Below the pieces are notes generated by a model that worked only from the letters and a program-made list of their open reading frames with translations, was not told the origin of the DNA and searched no databases. The translations under genes and the position numbers were made by a program. From Bacteroidota bacterium (lineage in GTDB: Bacteria > Bacteroidota > Bacteroidia > Flavobacteriales > Flavobacteriaceae), in contig JAJRPS010000002.1 in NCBI GenBank assembly GCA_024280635.1, forward strand, positions 1-64,000: DNA of 64,000 nt, written 5' to 3'. This document shows positions 52,694-62,090 of this stretch, piece after piece (the first letter of the stretch is position 1; each line of letters starts with the position of its first letter).

Positions 52694-54007
52694 CTAGCCT
52701 CTAACTTCATTAAATTTAGTAACAACATTGCTATGAGTTACTGTTTTTCCTTCAAAATAAGCTGCTATTGTTGTTTTTTCCGATTTTGTAGCTCCAAGTT
52801 GATTTAAAATATTCATCAGGTGCATTTTCATGTGTCCTTTTTGGATTCCTGTAGTTGTCAATGAGTGTAGTGCTCCAAAATTTTGTGCTAAACCAGCTAC
52901 TGCAACAATTTGCATCAATTCCTTAGCGTTGGGTTTTTGTAAAATTTCTAATGCTAATTTAACTAAGGGGTGCAATTTGGTTAGCCCACCAACAGTACCT
53001 AATGCAAGAGGAAGTTCTATCCAAAATTTAAAAATTCCATTTTCAATATTCGCATGTGTTAAACTTTTGTACTGTCCACCTTTTGCAGCATATGCATGTA
53101 CGCCTGCTTCAATAGCTCTAAAATCATTTCCAGTAGCTAAAACCACAGCGTCTATGCCGTTCATGATGCCTTTATTGTGTGTAACGGCTCTATAGGGTTC
53201 AATTTCAGCAATTTTTACTGCAGTAATAAATTTTTGAGCAAATTCTTCACCACTAATGTCGCCAATTTTTAAATCAGATACAGGGCAAGATACACTCGCC
53301 TTAACCAAGCAATTAGGAGTAAAATTAGACAGAATACTCATCACAATACTAATATTTTTTTCGGTATTTGAAAAATCATCAAAAAGTAGTGCTTCTTGTT
53401 TAAGGGTTTTCGCAAATTGCTCTAAACAAGAGTTGATAAAATTGGCACCCATAGCGTCAAGGGTTTCAAACTCACAATGTATTTGATAATAGTTGTCTAG
53501 TTTATCTGTTTTATCTTTTAAAGTAATACCGGTAATACCGCCACCACGTTTTTCCATATTTTGGGTGATAGATTGTGTGCTGGATAGTAATTTTGGGACA
53601 ACTTGTTTAAAAAAAGCAGTCAATTTTTTAGTGCATCCTTCATATAAAAAATGTACCTGACCAATTTTAGTGGTTCCAAGTACCTCAGTAGTAAAACCAC
53701 CTCTATCATACCAAAACTTAGCAGCCTTACTAGCGGCAGCCACTACTGAGCTTTCTTCAATAGCCATAGGTATAGTGTGTAACGTACCGTTAATTAAAAA
53801 GTTTGGAGCAACTCCAAATGGTAAATAGTAGTTGGTGATGGTGTTTTCTATGAACTCATCATGTAATTGTTGTAGTTTTTCATCTTCATTCCAATACTTT
53901 TTAATTATTTTTTCAGCATCAATATTATTTTGAAAAAAAGTATCAATTATCCACGATACTTTTTCTTTTTTAGATCGTTTAGAAAATCCTTTTACTGGCT
54001 TTGTCAT
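52694..54007 (-). CDS. mvaA: hydroxymethylglutaryl-CoA reductase, degradative type
   Basis: FGVAPNFLINGTLHTIPMAIEESSVVAAASKAAKFW, HNKGIMNGIDAVVLATGNDFRAIEAG. Confidence 0.94.
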   Translation of the reverse strand: MTKPVKGFSKRSKKEKVSWIIDTFFQNNIDAEKIIKKYWNEDEKLQQLHDEFIENTITNYYLPFGVAPNFLINGTLHTIPMAIEESSVVAAASKAAKFWYDRGGFTTEVLGTTKIGQVHFLYEGCTKKLTAFFKQVVPKLLSSTQSITQNMEKRGGGITGITLKDKTDKLDNYYQIHCEFETLDAMGANFINSCLEQFAKTLKQEALLFDDFSNTEKNISIVMSILSNFTPNCLVKASVSCPVSDLKIGDISGEEFAQKFITAVKIAEIEPYRAVTHNKGIMNGIDAVVLATGNDFRAIEAGVHAYAAKGGQYKSLTHANIENGIFKFWIELPLALGTVGGLTKLHPLVKLALEILQKPNAKELMQIVAVAGLAQNFGALHSLTTTGIQKGHMKMHLMNILNQLGATKSEKTTIAAYFEGKTVTHSNVVTKFNEVRG

Positions 54008-54155
54008 TGTTTTTTATATAAAGAGTGGTTGCAAAGATAGTTAATTTATGGTTTGAGTAGAGAATCAAAAAAAGTGAATTTATATGGACTCTTTTTTAGC
54101 GGTAAATTAGAGTTCTAATGAGTAGAACAGTTAAAGTATTTTATTTAAAATCGGA

Positions 54156-54191
54156 CTTTTCACTTTTCACTTTTCACTTTTCACTTTTTTT
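54156..54191. repeat. heptanucleotide tandem repeat (CTTTTCA)x4 plus partial unit
   Basis: CTTTTCA repeated four times then CTTTTTTT, upstream of the S9 peptidase gene. Confidence 0.9.
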
Positions 54192-54245
54192 AGAGTATAT
54201 TGTACGCTTTAAGACGATTTAAACCATATTTTTACACTTTCAAAA

Positions 54246-56410
54246 ATGAAAAAAATATTTTTATGCTGTAGTTTTTTTTAATAGCTTTTACAGCAGTAAC
54301 CGCTCAGAATAAACAATTTACATTACAAGAAATTTGGGGGGGAGAATTTAGGTCAAATTATATGGATGCCTTAAACACCATGCAAGATGGGCAATATTAT
54401 ACCATTTTAAATTACAATTCCGAAACCAAAAGTACATCCGTAGACAAGTATAGTTACAAAACTTTAGAAAAAGTAGCTACTCTAGTAAACTCAGCTGATA
54501 TTGCAGAGATTCCATATTTTTCAAGTTACACTTTTAATGCTGATGAAACAAAAATGTTGCTATCAACTGAGGTTGCTTATATTTTTAGACATTCAACAGT
54601 AGGTAAATATTATATCTACGACATTGCAACGCAAAAAACAGTGCTTTTATCTGATAAAAAAATTCAAGAACCTACATTTTCTCCTGATGGTAAAAAGGTA
54701 GCATATGTTTTTGAAAATAATATTTATTACAAAAATATCATTACCAACCAAGAAGTTCAGGTAACGGATAACGGTGAAAAAGGAAAAATAATTAACGGAG
54801 TAACGGATTGGGTTTATGAAGAAGAGTTTGCCTTTGTACGTGCTTTTGTGTGGAGTCCTAAAAGTGATGTAATTGCATTTTTGCAGTTTGATGAAACGGA
54901 AGTACCAGAATTTTCAATGGATATATATGGTACGGATTTATATCCACGCCAAGAGCGTATCAAATACCCAAAAGCAGGAGAAAATAATGCAGTAGTTAAT
55001 TTACAAGTGTATCATGTAAATACAAAAACAACAGCGCCAATCAATTTAGGAGAGTATGAATATATACCAAGAATTAAATGGACAAATGACGATAATAATT
55101 TATCGGTAATTACTATGAATCGTCATCAAAATGATTTGAAATTACAATTTGTAAATATTCAAACCCAAAAAGCAAAAGTAGTTTTACATGAAACCGACAA
55201 AGCATATATTGATATTACTGATAATTTGACATTTTTGAAAGATAATAGCTTTATATGGACCAGTGAAAAAGATGGTTACAATCATATTTATCATTATTCA
55301 AAAGTAGGAAAATTGATAAAACAAGTAACTAAAGGAAAATGGGATGTAACCAAATATTATGGTTTCAATGAAAAAAAAGGAAAAATTTATTATCAATCCG
55401 TAGAAAAAGGAAGTGTCAATAGAGATGTATATGCTATTAAAATTAACGGAAGAAAGAAAAAGCGGTTATCTGAAAAAATAGGAAGCAATAGCGCAAACTT
55501 TAGTGCTGATTTCTCCTATTATATCAACACTTTCTCTAACAGTACAACACCAAATGAGTTTACACTAAATGATGCCACTTGCGGTACAATAATTAAGAAA
55601 ATAAAAGATAATAAAGCGTTACAAGAAAAAGTGGCACAATATCAATTTACTCCCAAAGAATTTTCGACTTTAAAAATTAACGGAAACGATTTGAATATGT
55701 GGATGATTAAACCTGCAAATTTTGATAAAACAAAACAATATCCAGTATTGATGTATCAGTATTCAGGTCCAGGTTCACAATCAGTGTCTAATAGTTGGAA
55801 TTCTGCTAATGACTATTGGTATTACCTATTGGCGCAAGAAGGGTATATTATAGTGTGCGTAGACGGTAGAGGAACAGGATATAAAGGTGCTGATTTTAAA
55901 AAAGGCACCCAAAAAGAATTAGGGAAATTTGAAGTAGAAGATCAAGTTGCTGCAGCACAACAATTAGGAAAAAGAAGTTATATAGATGCTAGTAGAATTG
56001 GTATTTGGGGTTGGAGTTATGGTGGTTTTATGTCCTCTAACTGTTTGTTTCAAGCAGCAGATACGTTTAAAATGGCAATAGCAGTTGCACCCGTAACCTC
56101 TTGGCGTTTTTATGATAGTATTTATACCGAGCGTTACATGCAAACACCTCAAGAAAACCCAACTGGATATGATCAAAACTCACCCATTACACATGTAGAT
56201 AAATTAAAAGGAAACTTTTTATTGATTCACGGTAGTGGAGATGATAATGTACATGTGCAAAACACCATGCGTATGGTAGAAGCATTAATACAAGCCGACA
56301 AACAATTTGAATGGATGATATATCCAGATAAAAACCACGGAATTTATGGTGGTAATACACGATTACACTTGTATAAAAAAATGACGAAATTTATTAAAGA
56401 AAATTTATAA
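54246..56410 (+). CDS. S9 family peptidase (DPP IV-like); signal peptide frameshifted at a T8 tract
   Basis: GWSYGGFMSSNCLF (GxSYGG), DKNHGIYGG; DPPIV N-terminal propeller. Main frame opens at the listed 54362 start; adding one T at 54272-54279 restores MKKIFLCCSFFLIAFTAVTAQNKQFTLQEIWGGEFRSNYMDALNTM. Confidence 0.88.
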
Positions 56411-56423
56411 AAAAACAAAAAAT

Positions 56424-57983
56424 ATGTCAACAACAACATTACAACCACATCAAAAAGAACTTTTTGGACACCCAATAGGTTTATTTGTATTATTTTTTAC
56501 TGAAATGTGGGAGCGCTTTTCATACTACGGGATGCGAGCAATATTGGTTATTTATATGATTGCAATGGCATCAGATAAAAACGGACCAGGATTAGGGTGG
56601 TCTGAAGTAGAAGCATTGAAGTTATACGGATGGTATGTCATGTTGGTATATGTAGTATCCATACCAGGAGGTATTTTAGCAGATAAAATTTTAGGACAAA
56701 AAAAGGCGGTAATGCTTGGTGCATCAATACTTGTTGCGGGTCATGGTATTTTAGCTATTGAAGCAACATGGGCATTTTTTACAGGATTGGGGTTAATTAT
56801 ACTGGGAGTAGGATGCTTAAAACCAAACATATCAACTATGGTTGGTGGTTTGTACCAAAAAGGAGACATCCGTAGAGATAAAGGGTTTTCAATATTTTAT
56901 ATTGGGATTAATCTAGGTTCACTATTAGCTACTTCACTCATCGGTTTGGTAGTTGCAAAATGGGGTTGGCATGCAGGATTTGGAATGGCAGGTGTTGCAA
57001 TGTTATTAGGTTTGCTAGTTTATGTTTGGGGGCAAAAGTACATTGCTCATGTAGGTAATAAACCTACAAAAGAGTCTTTAAAAGAAGATATTTCAATAGG
57101 ACAATTGTTTGCAGATTTGTTAAAATCACCTTTACAACTAGGTATTGTAGCGGTATTGTTAGGACTTTCTTTATATGCAGGGTTTACCTTTGAAGGTGTT
57201 GATCATTGGGGGTATGGAGCATTATTTATCTTTTTATCTTTAGTAACGGGTATGATGATGATGATTTACAAAAATTTAGATTCACAAATATTAAAAGATC
57301 GTTTTATTGTATTACTACTTTCTTTTTTAATCGTAATTGTTTTTTGGGGAGCCTTTGAACAAGCAGGAGGATTGATGAGTATTTATACCGAAACCAAAAC
57401 CGATAGAATGCTTTTTGGTTATGAAATACCAACACCCATGTTTCAAGGCTTAAATGCTGGTTTTATTTTATTATTTGCCGTTGCCGTTGCTAATTTTTGG
57501 GCAAAACGTAAACTAAAGGGTAAAGAGGCATCTTCATTATTTAAAATGGCAGTGGGAACGATTATTATGGGGCTCGGTTTTGTATTTATGGTGTTTGCCG
57601 TAAATGATTATGAGGCACATGGCAAATCAGCTATGATATGGTTAGTATTGGCTTATTTATTTCATACCATTGGGGAGTTGAGTTCTTCGCCGGTATCCTT
57701 ATCATTTATTACTAAATTAGCACCAGCAAAATATGCATCCTTAATGATGGGAGTTTATTTTGCAGCAACAGGTTTAGGAGGTAAAGTAGCAGGTATATTA
57801 GGTGAAAACTCTAAAGCACTTGGTGAGTACACCATTTTTGCAGGCATAACCATTTTTACTATATTGTTTGGTGTTTTGGTAATTGCGATACTAAAACCAC
57901 TAAAACGATTAACCCACGGAGCAGAAGACGACGAGCATGAAATACATGATGAAACCGAAGGTTTTGAATTAGCAGATAATTAA
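56424..57983 (+). CDS. peptide MFS (POT/PTR2) transporter 1
   Basis: FGHPIGLFVLFFTEMWERFSYYGMRAILVIYM, GGLYQKGDIRRDKGFSIFYIGINLGS. Confidence 0.94.
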   Translation: MSTTTLQPHQKELFGHPIGLFVLFFTEMWERFSYYGMRAILVIYMIAMASDKNGPGLGWSEVEALKLYGWYVMLVYVVSIPGGILADKILGQKKAVMLGASILVAGHGILAIEATWAFFTGLGLIILGVGCLKPNISTMVGGLYQKGDIRRDKGFSIFYIGINLGSLLATSLIGLVVAKWGWHAGFGMAGVAMLLGLLVYVWGQKYIAHVGNKPTKESLKEDISIGQLFADLLKSPLQLGIVAVLLGLSLYAGFTFEGVDHWGYGALFIFLSLVTGMMMMIYKNLDSQILKDRFIVLLLSFLIVIVFWGAFEQAGGLMSIYTETKTDRMLFGYEIPTPMFQGLNAGFILLFAVAVANFWAKRKLKGKEASSLFKMAVGTIIMGLGFVFMVFAVNDYEAHGKSAMIWLVLAYLFHTIGELSSSPVSLSFITKLAPAKYASLMMGVYFAATGLGGKVAGILGENSKALGEYTIFAGITIFTILFGVLVIAILKPLKRLTHGAEDDEHEIHDETEGFELADN

Positions 57984-58034
57984 TAACAAATAACCCTATT
58001 ATAGAGGTTTTTATAAACATTTAAAAAAGAAAAC

Positions 58035-59516
58035 ATGAGTACAGAAAAAAAATCATTTATTAATTTATTACTATCCTTTAAAAGTACATTTTGGGTAGCG
58101 AGTATAATGGAATTATTTGAGCGTTGGGCATGGTATGGTTTGTTTGCCGTTTTTGCCTTATACTTAACAGGTTCAACAGATAGTGGTGCTTTAGGGTTTA
58201 CACATGTTGAAAAAGGTCAAATAATGGGGTTTGTAACATCTATTTTGTATTTTTTACCAATATTAACGGGTATCATGGCAGATAAAATAGGATATAAACG
58301 CTCGTTAATTATTGCTTTTGCGATGTTAGCAATAGGGTATTATGCTATGGGAGAAGTAACTACGGTAAACATGATGTTTATAGCATTTTTATTTACCGCT
58401 TTAGGTGCAGCTATTTTTAAACCAGTAGCCTCAGCAATTGTAACCAAATCTACTAGTGATGAAAATTCAACCTTAGGTTTTGGAGTGTTTTATATGATGG
58501 TAAATATAGGTGGTTTTGTAGGACCAGCAATGTCATCTAACTTACGTACTACGTATGGGTGGAAGTTAATTTTTATTCAAGCTGCAGTAGTAATTTTAAT
58601 AAACTTAATAATTGTATTGTTCTTTTTTAAAGAGCCATATAGAGAGGTGAAAGAAAAAGAGTCGTTTACAGAAGCTGTTATAGATGCTTTTAAAAAAATA
58701 TGGGAAGCCATTTCAGATGTTAGATTAACCGTTTTATTATTAATTATGGTTGGTTTCTGGACCATGTTTAACCAGTTGTTTTATACACTACCAACTTTTA
58801 TAGAAGACTGGGTAGATACCGCTGCGTTACATGATTCTATTGCCGAATTTTCACCTTGGTTAGCAGGTTTTATGAGTGGAGGAGGTAATTCCGTAAATCC
58901 AGAAATGTTAATTAATATTGACGCTGGTTTTATTGTTTTGTTTCAAATAGTAGTTTCTTATTTTGTAATGAAAATGAGACATATAAACGCTATGATAACC
59001 GGTTTAATTGTTGCGGCAATTGGTGTAGGATTAACTTTTTATTTTAATAATGGAATGTATACTATTTTCGGAATTATGATTTTTGCTATTGGTGAAATGC
59101 TGTCAGGACCAACACTATCCTCTTTTATAGCAATGATATCTCCAAAAGGAAAAGAAGCATTATATCAAGGTACATATTTTTTACCTATTGCAGCAGGTAA
59201 CTTTTTTACTGCATTTATTTCAGGTAATTTATACCAATCGTGGTCAGATAAATTAAGCTTATTGCAAAAAACAATGGCTGAAAAAAAGATAAGCATGCCA
59301 GAAGTTGGAGATAGTTTTTCTAAAAACGATTATTTTGCAATGGCATCAGAAAAATTAAACATGTCACAAGTAGAAATGACTCAGATGGTTTGGGATACCT
59401 ATAATCCAAACAAAATATGGTATGTAATTGTGGGTATAGGTGTCTTAACTATCTTGGCATTAGTTATTTATGATAATTTAGTAATAAAACCAAGAGAGAA
59501 AGCACTGGGGAATTAA
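58035..59516 (+). CDS. peptide MFS (POT/PTR2) transporter 2 (divergent)
   Basis: FWVASIMELFERWAWYGLFAVFALYLTGS, STLGFGVFYMMVNIGGFVGP. Confidence 0.88.
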   Translation: MSTEKKSFINLLLSFKSTFWVASIMELFERWAWYGLFAVFALYLTGSTDSGALGFTHVEKGQIMGFVTSILYFLPILTGIMADKIGYKRSLIIAFAMLAIGYYAMGEVTTVNMMFIAFLFTALGAAIFKPVASAIVTKSTSDENSTLGFGVFYMMVNIGGFVGPAMSSNLRTTYGWKLIFIQAAVVILINLIIVLFFFKEPYREVKEKESFTEAVIDAFKKIWEAISDVRLTVLLLIMVGFWTMFNQLFYTLPTFIEDWVDTAALHDSIAEFSPWLAGFMSGGGNSVNPEMLINIDAGFIVLFQIVVSYFVMKMRHINAMITGLIVAAIGVGLTFYFNNGMYTIFGIMIFAIGEMLSGPTLSSFIAMISPKGKEALYQGTYFLPIAAGNFFTAFISGNLYQSWSDKLSLLQKTMAEKKISMPEVGDSFSKNDYFAMASEKLNMSQVEMTQMVWDTYNPNKIWYVIVGIGVLTILALVIYDNLVIKPREKALGN

Positions 59517-59533
59517 TTTTCATTTGAAATTGC

Positions 59534-59580
59534 AAAAAAAAACACTACTAAATACAAATTTGTATTAGTAGTGTTTTTTT
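59534..59580 (+). terminator. long stem-loop terminator between POT transporters 2 and 3
   Basis: AAAAAAACACTACTAAATACAAA / TTTGTATTAGTAGTGTTTTTTT, one bulge. Confidence 0.85.
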
Positions 59581-59616
59581 GTATCTTGCCACAACAAAAT
59601 GTATTAAAACAAAAAT

Positions 59617-61401
59617 ATGAGTACAGCAACAGCACAAGACAACTTTTTTAAGTCCAATGTATTAGGACACCCATCGGGGTTATTTGTTTTATTTTTTACC
59701 GAAATGTGGGAGCGCTTTTCATTTTACGGAATGCGAGTTTTATTGATTAACTTTCTAACCATGGCAGTAGTAGGCGCTAACCCAGGTTGGGGCTGGTCTG
59801 CAGAAAATGCAGCAGCACTTTTTGGAACATACGCCATGTTATTATACCTAACACCTATTTTGGGAGGTATTATTGCCGATAAATTAACAGGATATCGTTG
59901 GGCGGTAGTTATTGGGGCTGCAATCATGACTTTAGGGCATGCAGCAATGGCTATTGAAACAGAGTTTTGGTTATATGTGGGGTTAGCACTATTAGTAATT
60001 GGTACTGGTTTTTTTAAGCCAAATATATCATCTATTATTTCAGAAATGTATAAAGACGTGCCAGAAAAGAAAGATGGTGCATACACTATTTTTTATATGG
60101 GTGTAAATGCAGGAGCATTTTTCGGAATGATGCTGTGTGGTTATTTAGCTGAAAAAGTAGGATGGGCTTATGGTTTTGGTTTAGCGGGTATTTTTATGCT
60201 ATTAGGAACATTGCAATTTTGGTTAGCAAAACCTTTGTTTGGTGCTATAGGTGATGTACCGTCTAAAGTACATGAGGTAGAGTTGGAACATGCCATTAAT
60301 GAAAAGGATTCAGATTTTAAAAATGATCATTTAACAGATGAAGAAAAACCTAATCCATTTACGCTATTTGATCAAATAATGATAGCCATATCAACTGTTA
60401 TTGGTTTAATGTATGCTTTTAATGATCCATTATCTAAAATAGGAAATATCAATTTATTTCCCTTCGAAATGTTTGGTATGGAAGGGCAATATGTAGCCAT
60501 ATTATTCGCTTTATCGGTGTTTTTAATTTTGGTAATTAGTCGTATTTCTCGTTATACAAAAATAGTTAGAGACCGTATGATAGCGGTAATTATCTTCGCC
60601 TTCTTCACCGTATTTTTCTGGATGTCTTTTGAGCAAGGAGCAACTTCATTAGTATTATTTGCACGTGATAATGTTGACCGAACACTAACAGGTGATTCTC
60701 AAACCATATTTAATATTGTAAATACATTGCTAACAATAGTGCCTTTAGTAATTGTTACTTGGGTATTGTATTTATTGGCAAAGGAAACTTTTAAGCAAAC
60801 ACCTGGTTCAAACATCGTATTGGCAATATGTTTTGTAGGTATTTGGGCAGTTTCTTTATGGATGTTAAATAAAGAATTTAATGCCGAATCTTCTGAAATA
60901 ACAGTATCTTGGTTTAGTATTTTAAATTCATTTTTTATTATTGCCTTCGCATCATTATTTTCTAAATGGTGGGAATCTAAATACAACCCTTCTGCAGCTG
61001 TTAAATACGGTTTAGGACTAATTATTATGGCAATAGGTTTTGGTTTATTAGCGTTTGGTTCTCATGGAGTGGAAGCAGGAGTAAAAGTAAGTATGGTTTG
61101 GTTAGTGTTGGCGTATTTATTCCATACATTAGGAGAGTTATGCTTGTCACCAGTTGGACTGTCATATGTATCTAAATTAGTACCACCACGTATGATTGCT
61201 TTTATGTTTGGAATGTGGTACTTGGCAATTGCAATTGGAAATAAATTAGCAGCAAAGTTAGGGGGCGAAATTGATAACATTACTTCAGAATACGGGTTGT
61301 CAACGTTCTTTTTAATTTTTACAATTGTGCCTGCAATAGCAGGTTTGTTAATAATGACATTGAATCCGTTATTGAAAAAACTAATGCACGGTGTAAAATA
61401 A
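59617..61401 (+). CDS. peptide MFS (POT/PTR2) transporter 3
   Basis: LGHPSGLFVLFFTEMWERFSFYGMRVLLINFL, KPNISSIISEMYKDVPEKKDGAYTIFYMGVNAGAFFG. Confidence 0.94.
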   Translation: MSTATAQDNFFKSNVLGHPSGLFVLFFTEMWERFSFYGMRVLLINFLTMAVVGANPGWGWSAENAAALFGTYAMLLYLTPILGGIIADKLTGYRWAVVIGAAIMTLGHAAMAIETEFWLYVGLALLVIGTGFFKPNISSIISEMYKDVPEKKDGAYTIFYMGVNAGAFFGMMLCGYLAEKVGWAYGFGLAGIFMLLGTLQFWLAKPLFGAIGDVPSKVHEVELEHAINEKDSDFKNDHLTDEEKPNPFTLFDQIMIAISTVIGLMYAFNDPLSKIGNINLFPFEMFGMEGQYVAILFALSVFLILVISRISRYTKIVRDRMIAVIIFAFFTVFFWMSFEQGATSLVLFARDNVDRTLTGDSQTIFNIVNTLLTIVPLVIVTWVLYLLAKETFKQTPGSNIVLAICFVGIWAVSLWMLNKEFNAESSEITVSWFSILNSFFIIAFASLFSKWWESKYNPSAAVKYGLGLIIMAIGFGLLAFGSHGVEAGVKVSMVWLVLAYLFHTLGELCLSPVGLSYVSKLVPPRMIAFMFGMWYLAIAIGNKLAAKLGGEIDNITSEYGLSTFFLIFTIVPAIAGLLIMTLNPLLKKLMHGVK

Positions 61402-61494
61402 AAGAATTGTTTTTGTAATTTTGGCATATAAATTGCTACTATTACAAAAAACGAAGTTTAATTTAATAATTACCCCGTTTTACGGGTATAAAAT

Positions 61495-61956
61495 ATGAAA
61501 AAGATAATATTAGGAGCGTTATTAATGTTTGCAACCATAACATTTGCTCAAAGTGGTACAGACGGATTAGAATGGATAGAAGGCTATGAAGCAGCAGCAA
61601 AAATTGCACAAAAAACAGGAAAACCTATTTTAGCTAACTTTACTGGTAGTGATTGGTGTGGTTGGTGTATCCGTTTAGATAAAGAAGTTTTTAGTAAAAA
61701 AGAATTTGAAAAATGGGCTAAAAAAAATGTAGTCCTTTTAAAAGTAGATTTCCCGAAACGTAAAAAAATACCAGCAGCAATTGCAGATGGTAACAAAGCA
61801 CTACAACAAGCTTTTCAAGTACGAGGGTATCCAACCTTATGGCTATTTAGTGTAGGAAAAGAGGTAAGTGATATTACTCCGCTAGGAAGTACAGGTTATG
61901 TAAAAGGTGGTGCAACCAAATGGATTGAAAGCATATCACCAGCATTGCCAAATTAA
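61495..61956 (+). CDS. secreted thioredoxin family protein
   Basis: Signal peptide, FTGSDWCGWCIRLDKEVFSKKEF (WCGWC), VRGYPTLWLFSVGKE. Confidence 0.9.
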   Translation: MKKIILGALLMFATITFAQSGTDGLEWIEGYEAAAKIAQKTGKPILANFTGSDWCGWCIRLDKEVFSKKEFEKWAKKNVVLLKVDFPKRKKIPAAIADGNKALQQAFQVRGYPTLWLFSVGKEVSDITPLGSTGYVKGGATKWIESISPALPN

Positions 61957-62058
61957 GAGTAATAATGTTTTATGGGCTATCGCTCCGCGATTAAACCCTA
62001 ATAATGATTAGGTTGTAACTGAAATATTTATTGGTTATTTATACGATTTACAACTGTA

Positions 62059-62090
62059 CCCTTTTTACAATAAAGTAAAAAGGGTTTTTT
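62059..62090. terminator. terminator between convergent genes
   Basis: CCCTTTTTAC-AATAAA-GTAAAAAGGG then TTTTTT; perfect 10-bp stem. Confidence 0.85.

Noticed and set aside
61975-62005. GGGCTATCGCTCCGCGATTAAACCC as a second REP-like element
   Set aside because: Does not share the TCGACTGCGCTCGA core and has no convincing symmetrical stem; left unassigned.
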